From Gaiellasilicea sp963829845 (GTDB lineage Bacteria > Actinomycetota > Thermoleophilia > Gaiellales > Gaiellaceae), in the NCBI GenBank assembly GCA_963829845.1, contig CAWHKD010000014.1:62001-126000 (forward strand): a stretch of 64,000 nt of DNA. Direction: 5' to 3'. Below are positions 26,873 through 35,400 of this stretch, piece after piece; within the stretch, counting starts at the first letter, position 1; every line of letters begins with the position of its first letter. The notes under the pieces are model-generated. The model did not search any database and had not been told where the DNA came from. It saw only the letters and a list, made by a program, of their open reading frames with translations. The translations under genes and the position numbers were made by a program.

Positions 26873-28252
26873 TTAGCCGGTCGGGTGATGCGGCGTCGGT
26901 GCCGGCTGCACGGGCAGCGTGGCGGCGACGATCGGGGCGACGACGGGCTCGGGCACTGGCGCGATCGGGGACGCGTCGTGCGGCGCCACGGCAACGGCCG
27001 AGGCGATTGGGATCTCCGGGGCCGGCTCGAGCAGCGGTGCGTGCGGGCTCACCTGCGACGTGTCGTAGTCGGCGGCCGCGGGCTCGACGGGCGCCGGCTC
27101 GACGTGGCTCGGTTGAGCAACCGGCGCAGCCGTCGGCTGCTCGGCGACCGGCGCTTGGGCAACCGGCTCGGCCGCTGCCGGCGACGCCGGCTCGGCGGTC
27201 GGCGTCGCTGCGGCTTCCGTCGGTGCGACCGGTGCGACGGGTGCGACCGCGACCGGAGTCGTTCGAGGAGCGGCAATGCCGACCGGACGCGCCACGACGG
27301 GACGCGCCCAGCGCTGCACGACTGGAGCGGCCTCGGTGCGGGCAGCACGATCGCGGTGCGGCGCGGCAACCGTCGACGCCATGCGGGCAGCCTCGGGGGC
27401 GCCGGGCGCCGCGGCGCTCGGCGCGGACAGCGACGGGGTCCGAGCCGACTTTGGCGAGTGGCCCTCGATCTTCGGCGTCACACCGGCCACGGTGACCGCG
27501 GCCGTGACCGCGACCGCGGCGGCTGTCGCGTTGACCGCCGCGCCGCCTGCGAGCAGCGTCTTCGCAGCCGCGGCGAGCGTGCCGAGGTCGATCACGCGCA
27601 AGGCGCGGCGGACGCCCTTCCGCCTCGGCTGCTTCAGCAGGTCCGGCTGCTCGAGTCCCTGGGCGAGAGAGCGGCGGGCGCGGAAGATCAGCGTCTCCAC
27701 GGCAGACTGCGAGAGCGCGAGCTCGTCCGAGATCTCGCGGTAGGAGAGGCCCTGCCACTCGCGCAGGAGGATCGCGCGCCGCTGCTGCTCAGGCATCGAG
27801 GCGAGCGCGTCCTCGATCCCGATCAGCTCGTCGCGCTGCCGGCTCGGGCCGGGCACGACTTCCTCGATCACATCGAAGTCGCTCGGGCTCTCGACCCGGC
27901 CGCGCCGCCACGACGAGCGGCGGCGGGAGAGGCAGACGTTCTCGGCAATCTTGAACAGCCAAGCCGACTCGGCCTCTGGGACGACGCCGCGGCCGAGGGC
28001 GCGGAACGCGTTCATGAACGTCGTCTGCACGGCATCCTCCGCCTCCTCGCGCGAGCCGAGCTGGTGCATGCAGTAGCCGAGGATCTTCCCCGCGTGGCGC
28101 TCGTAGAGGCCCTCGGTCGCCGCGGCCTGTGGAGCACGAGCGGGACCTCCGGCATACGACGGGTGACCAACGGACGGGACAGCTGCCAAAACGTGAACCC
28201 CCGGGAGTGGAGAGACGGCACTACCGGCGTCCCGCCCGAACGCCTGGCTCAT
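26873..28252 (-). CDS. ECF-like RNA polymerase sigma factor with membrane segment and long Pro/Ala tail
   Basis: 459 residues. Region 2 is at about 45-110 (LYERHAGKILGYCMHQLGSR then EEAEDAVQTTFMNAFRAL), region 4 at about 150-205 (LASMPEQQRRAILLREWQGL, then SYREISDELALSQSAVETLI). These are fused to a hydrophobic segment near 240-275 (ATAAAVAVTAAVTVAGV) and about 180 residues of low-complexity Ala/Pro/Val. The tail may sit outside the membrane and act as a built-in anti-sigma or sensor part, an arrangement known in some ECF groups. No separate anti-sigma gene is adjacent. Start ATG 28252; a later start near residue 45 is possible. Confidence 0.85.
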   Translation of the reverse strand: MSQAFGRDAGSAVSPLPGVHVLAAVPSVGHPSYAGGPARAPQAAATEGLYERHAGKILGYCMHQLGSREEAEDAVQTTFMNAFRALGRGVVPEAESAWLFKIAENVCLSRRRSSWRRGRVESPSDFDVIEEVVPGPSRQRDELIGIEDALASMPEQQRRAILLREWQGLSYREISDELALSQSAVETLIFRARRSLAQGLEQPDLLKQPRRKGVRRALRVIDLGTLAAAAKTLLAGGAAVNATAAAVAVTAAVTVAGVTPKIEGHSPKSARTPSLSAPSAAAPGAPEAARMASTVAAPHRDRAARTEAAPVVQRWARPVVARPVGIAAPRTTPVAVAPVAPVAPTEAAATPTAEPASPAAAEPVAQAPVAEQPTAAPVAQPSHVEPAPVEPAAADYDTSQVSPHAPLLEPAPEIPIASAVAVAPHDASPIAPVPEPVVAPIVAATLPVQPAPTPHHPTG

Positions 28253-28321
28253 CCTTTTGTCTCGCCTACCCGGCTCGCAACCCCTTTTGAGGGGTATTTG
28301 CGGAACGCGAGTATTCTCAGT

Positions 28322-29398
28322 TCAAACGAGTAAAGCGGTGCCGAACGCCCGCCGCAGCTGGACGAACAGTGCTTCCAGCGCGAGGCTCGGGTTCAGGTTG
28401 AACTCCTCGAGCGTGCGCCACGCCTCGCGGGCCAGCTCCGCTCCGCGTTCCGCCTCCGGCGAGCGCTCGTGCGTTCCCTCGGCGCGCAGCAGCTCGAGCC
28501 GGTCGGCATGCACGACTGCCGCCTCAGCGCCCGCTGCCACGACGACGAGGTCGCGGTACCAGGACGCCAGCTCCTCGAGCGAGGCGAGCAGCTCCTCCCG
28601 CTCGGCGCCGCGCTGGACGCGGCGCAGGCGCTGCTCGAGCTCGCGGGAGGTGAGCTCGACTCCCTCGAGCTCGCGCTCGGCGCGCTCCTTCGCCGCCTCG
28701 CCGGCCGCCTGGGCGCCGTCGAGCAGGAGCGCCGCGGCGTCGGCCGGGTCGAGCTCGGGCTCGGCGTAGGGCGCCCGTGCGACGCGCAGGAGCTCCTCGC
28801 GGCGAGCCTTCGCCTCCGGGTCGAGCAGCCGCTCGACCCGGTCGAGCCGGCCCCCGGAGACACGGGCGAGCGCGCGCGCCTCGTTCTCGGAGAGGCCCGG
28901 TGCACGCTCCGCCAGCAGCTCGCGGATGACGCGCTCGGGCAGCCGCCGGAAGGGGACGAGCTGGCAGCGCGAGCGGATCGTCGGCGGAATCGGCCCGAGC
29001 TCGTCGGCGACGAGGACGATCACCGCGTACGGCGGCGGCTCCTCGAGATCCTTGAGGAGCGCGTCGGCGGCGTCGTCGTTCAGGAGATGGGCGTCGGCGA
29101 TCACGTAGACGCGGCGCTCTGCCTCGAACGGGCGCATATGCAGGTCGCGGTGCAGCGCGCGGATCTCGTCGATCCGGATCATCTCTCCGAGCGCCTCGAG
29201 CGAGAACAGGTCGGGGTGCATGCCCGCCTCGACCCGCCGCTCGTCCCCGAGCAGCTCCGCCGCGAACGCGCGGGCGGCCTTCCGCTTGCCGACACCGGCG
29301 GGCCCGTGGAAGAGGTAGGCGTGCGCCGGACCCTCCTTCACCGCGGACGCGAGCAGCAGCCGCGCCTCCGGCTGCTCAGCCAACGCGCTGAAGCTCAC
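28322..29398 (-). CDS. holB: DNA polymerase III delta-prime subunit
   Basis: 358 residues. The clamp-loader AAA+ fold is seen in AYLFHGPAGVGKRKAARAFA (Walker A), RVYVIADAHLLNDDAADALL (Walker B region and sensor) and a KDLEEPPPYAVIVLVADEL segment typical of delta-prime. The Walker A is atypical in having GKRK rather than GK[ST]. The C-terminal half is a long helical collar. It overlaps tmk by 23 nt, the common bacterial tmk-holB pair. Confidence 0.9.
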   Translation of the reverse strand: MSFSALAEQPEARLLLASAVKEGPAHAYLFHGPAGVGKRKAARAFAAELLGDERRVEAGMHPDLFSLEALGEMIRIDEIRALHRDLHMRPFEAERRVYVIADAHLLNDDAADALLKDLEEPPPYAVIVLVADELGPIPPTIRSRCQLVPFRRLPERVIRELLAERAPGLSENEARALARVSGGRLDRVERLLDPEAKARREELLRVARAPYAEPELDPADAAALLLDGAQAAGEAAKERAERELEGVELTSRELEQRLRRVQRGAEREELLASLEELASWYRDLVVVAAGAEAAVVHADRLELLRAEGTHERSPEAERGAELAREAWRTLEEFNLNPSLALEALFVQLRRAFGTALLV

Positions 29399-29972
29399 CG
29401 TGGATCCTCTCCGCCAGGGCGTCGGGGTCGAGCGACCCGTCGAGCACGATCACGCGCTCGGGGAACAGCGCTGCCAGCTCCTCGTAGCCGGCGGCGACGC
29501 GCTCGTGGAACGCGGCGTCCTCGCGCTCGATCCGATCGGGCTTCGAGCCGACGCGCAGCGAGGACGTCCCCGGCTCGATCGAGAGCACGAACGTCCGGTC
29601 GGGCAGCAGCCCGCCGGTCGCGAGCACGTTCACCTCGAGCACCTCGTCGACCCCGAGGCCGCGCCCGATTCCCTGGTAGACGATCGAGCTGTCGAGATAG
29701 CGGTCGAGCAGGACGTCCGCGCCGCGCTCGAGCGCGGGCCGCACGACCTCTGCCACCACCTCCGCGCGCGAGGCGGCGTAGAGGAGCGCCTCCGCCCACG
29801 GAGTCATCGGGCCGCCGTGGAGGACGAGGTTGCGGATCGCCTCGCCCAGCTCTGTCTGGCCCGGCTCGCGTGCGGTCACGACCTCGCGCCCGTCCGCCTC
29901 GAGGGCCGCCCGCAGCCGCTCCACCTGCGTCGTCTTGCCGGAGCCGTCCATTCCCTCGAAGGTGACGAACAT
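29376..29972 (-). CDS. tmk: thymidylate kinase
   Basis: 198 residues, dTMP to dTDP with ATP. The P-loop is FVTFEGMDGSGKTTQVERLR at the N-terminus, then the DR motif in ADVLLDRYLDSSIVYQGIGR (near 90-105) and TAREPG near 37. Length is normal. Tail overlaps holB by 23 nt, so translation is coupled. It diverges from the epimerase gene with 20 nt between starts, leaving a very compact promoter region. Confidence 0.95.
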   Translation of the reverse strand: MFVTFEGMDGSGKTTQVERLRAALEADGREVVTAREPGQTELGEAIRNLVLHGGPMTPWAEALLYAASRAEVVAEVVRPALERGADVLLDRYLDSSIVYQGIGRGLGVDEVLEVNVLATGGLLPDRTFVLSIEPGTSSLRVGSKPDRIEREDAAFHERVAAGYEELAALFPERVIVLDGSLDPDALAERIHGELQRVG

Positions 29973-29992
29973 TGCCGCACTAGGATACGGCG

Positions 29993-30886
29993 GTGCGTGC
30001 GGCCGTCACCGGTGGAGCGGGCTTCATCGGCTCGCACGTCGTCGATGCCCTCGTCGAGCGCGGCGACGAGGTTCACGTCGTCGACAACTTCGCAACGGGA
30101 CGACGCGAGAACCTGAACGCCGCCGCGGCCGTCCACGAGCAGGACATCCGCGAGCCGCTCAGTCCGCTGTTCGGCGAGATCCGACCCGAGCTCGTCGTCC
30201 ACCTCGCCGCGCAGGCCGACGTCGGCACGTCCGTCGAGCGGCCCCTCTTCGACGCAGACGTCAACGTCCTCGGAACCGTGAACGTGCTCGAGGCGGCGCG
30301 CTCGCACGACGCGCAGCTCATCTTCAGCTCGACGGGCGGCGCGATCTACGGCGAGTGCGAGCGCCCGGCACGGGAGGAGGACGAGCGGCGGCCGCTCTCG
30401 CCCTACGGCACCGCCAAGCTCGCCGCTGAGGAGTACCTCGCGACCTGGAACCGCCTCTACGGCACGCGGCACGTCGCGCTCCGCTTCGCGAACGTCTACG
30501 GACCGCGTCAGCTGCCGAAGCTCGAGGGCGGCGTGGTCGCGATCTTCGCGGACAGGCTCCGCGCCGGCGAGCGCGTGACGATCTTCGGCGACGGCGAGCA
30601 GACACGCGACTACGTCTACGTCGGTGACGTCGTCGCGGCGGTGCTTGCGGCAGCGGGCCGCGACGGCGGCGGCGTCTTCAACGTCGGCACGGGAGCGGAG
30701 ACGTCGGTCAACGAGCTCTTCGAGGCGTGCCGGCGGGTCGCCGCCGTCGAGGCGGAGGCCACGCACGCCCCCGCGCGAGCCGGGGACGTCCTCCGCAGCG
30801 TGCTCGACGTCACCCGGGCGGAACGGGAGCTCGGCTGGCGGCCGCGGACGCGGCTCGAGGAGGGGCTGCGGCTGACGTGGGGCTGA
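29993..30886 (+). CDS. NAD-dependent sugar-nucleotide epimerase/dehydratase
   Basis: 297 residues, extended SDR. The NAD-binding motif TGGAGFIGSHVVDALVERGD is at the N-terminus, FSSTGGAIYGE near 112 and the catalytic YGTAKLAAEEYL (Tyr-x3-Lys) near 140, then RFANVYGPRQ. It resembles UDP-glucose 4-epimerase, but GDP- or dTDP-sugar enzymes share these motifs. GTG start. Its end overlaps the membrane mannosyltransferase by 10 nt, so both probably serve cell-envelope glycan synthesis. Confidence 0.88.
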   Translation: MRAAVTGGAGFIGSHVVDALVERGDEVHVVDNFATGRRENLNAAAAVHEQDIREPLSPLFGEIRPELVVHLAAQADVGTSVERPLFDADVNVLGTVNVLEAARSHDAQLIFSSTGGAIYGECERPAREEDERRPLSPYGTAKLAAEEYLATWNRLYGTRHVALRFANVYGPRQLPKLEGGVVAIFADRLRAGERVTIFGDGEQTRDYVYVGDVVAAVLAAAGRDGGGVFNVGTGAETSVNELFEACRRVAAVEAEATHAPARAGDVLRSVLDVTRAERELGWRPRTRLEEGLRLTWG

Positions 30887-32031
30887 GGCCCGCCGCAACC
30901 TTCATCGCAATCCGTGCCGCCTTCTGGCTCGGCGCCGCGGCGACGCTGATCTGGGCGCCCGCGCCCGAACGACGCCTGATCGGGGATGCCTACGGCCCGC
31001 TCACCGACTTCCTCTTCCAGGCCCTCTCGCAGTGGGACGCACGCTGGTTCCTCCAGATCTCGCTGCACGGCTACGAGGAGGTGCCGCAGGCGGCCGCCTT
31101 CTTCCCCGTCTACCCGGCGGTCGTCCACTCGCTCACCTGGGTCACCGGCTCGGAACTCGTCGCGGGCGTGCTGATCTCACTCGTCGCCGGCGGCATTGCC
31201 GCCTGGGTGCTGGCGCAGCTCGCGCGGCCGCTGCTCGGCGTGCGCGGCGCGCACGACGTAGTGCTCTACTTCGCGCTCTATCCCGTCGGGTTCGTCTTCA
31301 CGTCCCTCTACTCCGAGGGGCTCTTCATCGCGCTCGCCGCCGGCTCGTTCCTCGCTGCGACCCGGGGACGCCCGTTGCTCGCAGGCGTGCTCGGCGGCCT
31401 CGCGACCGGGACCCGGTTGATGGGGCTCGCGCTCCTGCCGGCGCTCGTGCTCCTACTCTGGCGCGGGCGCGACCCGCGCTCGCTCGCGCGGCTCGCGCCG
31501 CTGCTGCTCCTGCCGGCCGCCGTCGGCATGTACGCGCTGTACCTCGACTGGGCGATCGGCGATGCCTGGGCGTTCACGAGCGCCCAGGCGGACTGGAACC
31601 GCAACGCCTCGCCGCTCGGGCCGCTCGAAGGGCTCAAAGACGCCGCCCAGTCCGCGGGCCGCGGGCTGCGCCACTTGTTCGAGATGCCCGCCGGCGGGCC
31701 GGCGAACGAGCAGCGCGTCGGCCTGTGGAACCTCTCCCACCTGGCGCTGCTCGTCGCCGCGCTCTGGCTGACGTGGGTTTCCTGGATGCGGCTCGGTGCG
31801 GCGTTCGGCGCCTACTCGGCGGCGCTGCTCGTGATCGCGCTCTCTGCGCCGGCCGAAGGGTTCCCGCTCGTCAGCCTCCCCCGCTTCCTGCTCGCGGACT
31901 TCCCGCTCTTCCTGGCGCTCGCCTCGTTGACGCTCGACCGGCCGCGCGCCCGCGACGCTGTCCTCGTCACGTTCGCCGCGCTCGGCGCGGTCGCGGCGGC
32001 GGCGTTCGCGCGCGCGATCTGGATCGCCTAG
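30877..32031 (+). CDS. PIG-V-like membrane mannosyltransferase
   Basis: 384 residues with about 9-10 hydrophobic helices. The N-terminal loop carries SQWDARWFLQISLHGYEEVP followed by AAFFPVYP, matching the WD..WY..I..GY...FFP(L/V)YP signature of GPI mannosyltransferase II-like (PIG-V) polyprenol-phosphate-mannose enzymes. Acts at the outer face of the membrane on lipid or glycan acceptors. The GTG start lies inside the epimerase gene. Confidence 0.8.
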   Translation: MGLRPAATFIAIRAAFWLGAAATLIWAPAPERRLIGDAYGPLTDFLFQALSQWDARWFLQISLHGYEEVPQAAAFFPVYPAVVHSLTWVTGSELVAGVLISLVAGGIAAWVLAQLARPLLGVRGAHDVVLYFALYPVGFVFTSLYSEGLFIALAAGSFLAATRGRPLLAGVLGGLATGTRLMGLALLPALVLLLWRGRDPRSLARLAPLLLLPAAVGMYALYLDWAIGDAWAFTSAQADWNRNASPLGPLEGLKDAAQSAGRGLRHLFEMPAGGPANEQRVGLWNLSHLALLVAALWLTWVSWMRLGAAFGAYSAALLVIALSAPAEGFPLVSLPRFLLADFPLFLALASLTLDRPRARDAVLVTFAALGAVAAAAFARAIWIA

Positions 32032-32068
32032 GAAGGAGCAGCCGCGGCGAAGCCGAATCAAGGCGGCC

Positions 32069-32569
32069 GTGGAGCACTCCCTCCTAGAGGTTCGAAGCCC
32101 CTGGCGAACAGCGACGCTCGTGGCCTCCAGCGTCGCTGCGCTCGAGCTCGTCGCGCTCGTGATCCTGGGCGTCGTGCTGCTCGCGAAGCCGGTCTCCGAG
32201 CACGTCCGGCAGGCTGCCCAGGCGCGTGTGCTCGCGCCCGTGAAGGCGAAGCCGCATCGCGCGCCACCGGTCGGGGCGCCGAAGCTGGCCCGGGCGGAGA
32301 CGTCCGTGATCGTCCTCAACGGCAACGGCCGCGCCGGAGCAGCCGCGTCGAGCGCCGAGAAGGTGCGCAGCTTCGGCTACACGATCGGCACGGTCGGGAA
32401 CGCGCCGCGCAGCGACTTCACGCGCACGCTCGTGATGTACCGCAAGGGCTACCAGGCCGAGGGCGCGAGGCTCGCCAAGGACCTCCGCGTGAAGATCGTC
32501 GGCCCGCTCGACGGCCTCCGCCCCGCCGACATGCTTGGCGCGCACGTCGCACTCGTCGTCGGCGCTTAG
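32069..32569 (+). CDS. LytR C-terminal-domain protein
   Basis: 166 residues: a TM segment at about 20-42 (LELVALVILGVVLLAKPV) and an extracytoplasmic LytR_C domain at about 75-165 (VIVLNGNGRAGAAASSAEKV, GNAPRSDFTRTLVMYRKGYQ, ARLAKDLRVKIVGPLD). Such domains sit on or beside LCP proteins that attach polymers to peptidoglycan; here it stands alone. GTG start, 37 nt after the mannosyltransferase. Confidence 0.85.
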   Translation: MEHSLLEVRSPWRTATLVASSVAALELVALVILGVVLLAKPVSEHVRQAAQARVLAPVKAKPHRAPPVGAPKLARAETSVIVLNGNGRAGAAASSAEKVRSFGYTIGTVGNAPRSDFTRTLVMYRKGYQAEGARLAKDLRVKIVGPLDGLRPADMLGAHVALVVGA

Positions 32570-32581
32570 ACCCGCTCCCGC

Positions 32582-34474
32582 TCAGCAGTTCCCGGCGTTC
32601 ACCCAGGCGAGCGACCGGACGAGCTCGCTGTCGGGTGTCCACTGCGTCCCGGCCGGGTCGAGCGTGTAGGCGCGGTTGAGGTGGACGTACGCCGAGCAGA
32701 GGTCGCCGAGGTGGAACTCGTAGAGCCCGAGCTCGTACCAGGCGACCGGGTTCTCCGGCTGAGCCGCCGCGGCGCGCCGGTAGGCGGTGAGGGCGGCCTC
32801 CTCGTCGCCGGCGTCCTCCTCGACGCGGGCGCGGGCGAACAACGGCGCGAGCGAGAGCGGGTCGAGCGACCGTGCTCGCTCGGCGGCGTCGCGCGCCGTC
32901 GCGATCGCGCCACGCTCGAGGGCTGGGTTGACGTCGCGCACGCTCTGCTCCGCGAGCCAGGGAGTGACGATTGCGATGACCGACGCGAGCGCGAGCGCAC
33001 CTGCCGCGACGGCTGCGACCGGAAATGTGCCGCGACGAGGGGGACGCCCGGCGGCGGCGAGGGCACCGGCGGCGAAGAGCGCTGGACCGGTGACCGCAAC
33101 GAAGTCCCAGTCGTAGTCGACCAGCGCGTGCACGAGCCAAAGCGCGAGCGCCACCGCAAGCGCCGCCGCCGCGTCGCGCTCCGTGCCGTCGAGACGCCGG
33201 ACGGCGCCGACCGCTGCGGCTGCGGCCGCCGCGACGAGCGCGAGCAGAAGCGCCAGCCCGACGACCCCCGTCCCGGCGAGGAACTGGAGCGGAACGCTGT
33301 GCGGCTGCGTCACCGAGGACGCGAGCTCGCGGTAGCGCTTGCGTGCGACCTCGAAGCTCCCCGCCCCCGCGCCCACGAGCGGGTGAGCCTCGAAGATGTC
33401 GCGCGCCTCTCCCCACCAAGCGAGCCGGTTGTTCGAGCTCAGGCTGGCGAACCGGCCCGGGTCGTTCCGGACCTCCTCGCCCCGGAACTCGTCCGCGATG
33501 CGGCCGGCGTTGGCGACGAGGCCGACGACGGTCACGAACGCCACCGCGAACGAAAACCCGCGCAGCAACCGCGCCAGGCGACGCCGCCGGCCCGGAGGCA
33601 GCGGACGCCGCGCGAGCTCGCGGGCGCCGACGGCGACGAGCGCAGCGCCGACGACCAGGAGGAGCCCGAACCAGGCGCCGTCGGCGACGCGGTCGGCGTG
33701 TGAGGCTCCGTCCTCGACGAGCGCCGGACGGGTGAACGCCCAACCGGCGACGACAGTCGCCGGCACGATCGCGACGAGTGTGAGCAGAGCCGCCTCGACC
33801 CGGTCGGGACGGAGCCAGAGCCAGAGCACGATCCCGAGTGCCGCTGCCGCGACGCCTGCCCGAGAAGCCGCGAGCAGGACCGCCACGACCGCCGCGTAGG
33901 CGAGTACTGCGCAGCCCATCCGCACCGCAACCGCGCGTGCCGAGCCTGCGAACGAGAGTGCGAGCACGAGCAGGGCGTCGGCGGCGAGCGCGAGCGCGTT
34001 CCAGTACCCGATCGGGTCGCGCAGCCGGGCGGCTCGACCTCCGTCGGGAAAGACGGCCGGAATCGACTTTCCCGCCAGCGCCCAGACCACCCCGGCGCCG
34101 AAGGCCACGGTCAGCGCCGCGGCCGCGAGTCGCGTGGCATCGGGCCGATCGGCTGCGAGCAGGAGGCCGACGGCGAGGAACGCGACGTAGACGAGCGTCC
34201 GGTCGAGCTCGGCCCACGAGAGGTCCGGCGCCACCGACCAGGCGATCGAGAGCCCGCTCCAAGCCGCCGTCGCGAGCAGGAGCCCGACGAGCGTGGCGCC
34301 GCCACCGGGTAACGGCGCCCAACCGGCAAACGCGAGCGCTCCCCAAATCCCTGCGATGAGCACGGCGGCGACGGCAGTCCAGACCGAGTCGCCCGCGAAC
34401 ACGGCGCCGAGCAGCAACGCGGCCGCGACCGACACCGCCACTTCGGGCCTCCGCATCGCGGGCCAAGCTAGCAT
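32582..34474 (-). CDS. O-antigen ligase/polymerase-like membrane protein with TPR tail
   Basis: 630 residues, about 12 TM helices. The Wzy/WaaL-type signature is in the large loop near 335-390 (FASLSSNNRLAWWGEARDIF and AHPLVGAGAGSFEVARKRYR), then helices and a C-terminal soluble part near 510-620 with TPR-like repeats (ERGAIATARDAAERARSLDP; LGLYEFHLGDLCSAYVHLNR). It probably joins or polymerises undecaprenyl-linked glycans outside the membrane. Convergent with the LytR_C gene, 12 nt apart. ATG 34474 or 34456. Confidence 0.82.
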   Translation of the reverse strand: MLAWPAMRRPEVAVSVAAALLLGAVFAGDSVWTAVAAVLIAGIWGALAFAGWAPLPGGGATLVGLLLATAAWSGLSIAWSVAPDLSWAELDRTLVYVAFLAVGLLLAADRPDATRLAAAALTVAFGAGVVWALAGKSIPAVFPDGGRAARLRDPIGYWNALALAADALLVLALSFAGSARAVAVRMGCAVLAYAAVVAVLLAASRAGVAAAALGIVLWLWLRPDRVEAALLTLVAIVPATVVAGWAFTRPALVEDGASHADRVADGAWFGLLLVVGAALVAVGARELARRPLPPGRRRRLARLLRGFSFAVAFVTVVGLVANAGRIADEFRGEEVRNDPGRFASLSSNNRLAWWGEARDIFEAHPLVGAGAGSFEVARKRYRELASSVTQPHSVPLQFLAGTGVVGLALLLALVAAAAAAAVGAVRRLDGTERDAAAALAVALALWLVHALVDYDWDFVAVTGPALFAAGALAAAGRPPRRGTFPVAAVAAGALALASVIAIVTPWLAEQSVRDVNPALERGAIATARDAAERARSLDPLSLAPLFARARVEEDAGDEEAALTAYRRAAAAQPENPVAWYELGLYEFHLGDLCSAYVHLNRAYTLDPAGTQWTPDSELVRSLAWVNAGNC

Positions 34475-34618
34475 GGTGACCGGAAAGCCACGTGCGCCGT
34501 AGCCACATGGCCTAACAAACCGTTTACGAGCCCTTCACCCGGACCTCAATGCCGTCCGGGAGACTCTGCACCATTCCCCGCAGAACGCGGGGGAGAACGC
34601 CCCGGGAAGGACACGACC

Positions 34619-35221
34619 TTGATCCCCGCCGCCGCCAACGAGTCAGTCCGAGGAGCGCTGCGCGCGCTCGTCCTCCTGGCCGCGTTCGGGGCGATCTTCG
34701 CTGTCGCTTCGCCGGCTGGCGCAGCGGGCTCGTGCGGCCGTGCGGTGATCGACGACTGGTACGACAACGGCCGGGTGGACGGGACGTATGCGCTCCACTG
34801 TTACGACGACGCGATCGACATCTTGCCGCGGGACGTCCGCGACTACTCGACTGCCCAGGACGACATCCAGCGCGCGCTGCAGGCGCGCAAGCGCGGCGAG
34901 GCGGCGCCGCCTGCCACTGCGGATCCGACCCCCGGCGACGAGGACGGCAGCACCTCCGGCGGCGGAGCGTCGGGCGGCGGCAGCGGCGGCTCCGGCACGC
35001 CCGGCACCGAGACGACGGAGACGGCCGGCCCGACCGGCGACGAGGGGGTCGGCACCGAGGCGGGAGGCGCGATCGGCACCGAATCCGACGCCGCCAGCTC
35101 CGTTCCGATTCCGCTCCTGATCCTCGCCGGCCTCGCGCTCCTGCTCGTCGCAGCCGGCTGCGCGGGCTTCGTGGTCCGCCGCATCCAGGCACGCCGCCTG
35201 CCGCCGTCGACCTCGAGCTGA
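34619..35221 (+). CDS. secreted, membrane-anchored protein of unknown function
   Basis: 200 residues from a TTG start with GGGAAGG upstream. The signal peptide (about 12-38) ends PAGAAGS; the mature N-terminal domain CGRAVIDDWYDNGRVDGTYA is followed by LHCYDDAIDILPRDVRDYST, with two Cys that probably form a disulfide. A Gly/Ser/Thr linker (about 100-155) precedes a TM helix (about 163-185) and a basic cytoplasmic tail. It looks like a surface protein tethered to the outer face. I recall similar proteins only as actinobacterial hypotheticals. Confidence 0.75.
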   Translation: MIPAAANESVRGALRALVLLAAFGAIFAVASPAGAAGSCGRAVIDDWYDNGRVDGTYALHCYDDAIDILPRDVRDYSTAQDDIQRALQARKRGEAAPPATADPTPGDEDGSTSGGGASGGGSGGSGTPGTETTETAGPTGDEGVGTEAGGAIGTESDAASSVPIPLLILAGLALLLVAAGCAGFVVRRIQARRLPPSTSS

Positions 35222-35256
35222 GTCGACGTCCGGGCGGACCCGGCGGCTACACTGTG

Positions 35257-35317
35257 AGCACGGTTTCCCGCTTCGCCAAGCGGTTGTTTGTGCGGTTTCC
35301 TGCCTCCGTCCGGTGCT
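35257..35317 (+). promoter_or_regulatory. structured leader upstream of nrdJ
   Basis: An outer stem AGCACGG (35257-35263) with CCGGTGCT (35310-35317; one bulged G) encloses a perfect 6-bp inner hairpin CCGCTT-cgcc-AAGCGG (35268-35283). It ends 83 nt before the nrdJ start. It lacks the conserved boxes of the cobalamin riboswitch. A candidate cis-regulatory RNA only. Confidence 0.4.
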
Positions 35318-35400
35318 GGGTCTAACGTCCCCGATCCGCTCAGTGGCCCGCAGAAAGCCGACCTGCGAGCGCCGTACAAGCCGAAGGTGAGAGGACGAGA

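Noticed and set aside
26675..28333. 552-codon plus-strand frame
   Set aside because: Antisense to the sigma factor; low complexity reflects the Ala/Pro tail on the other strand.
35222..35400. Cobalamin riboswitch before nrdJ
   Set aside because: No B12 box or GCCACTG element could be found; only simple stems.
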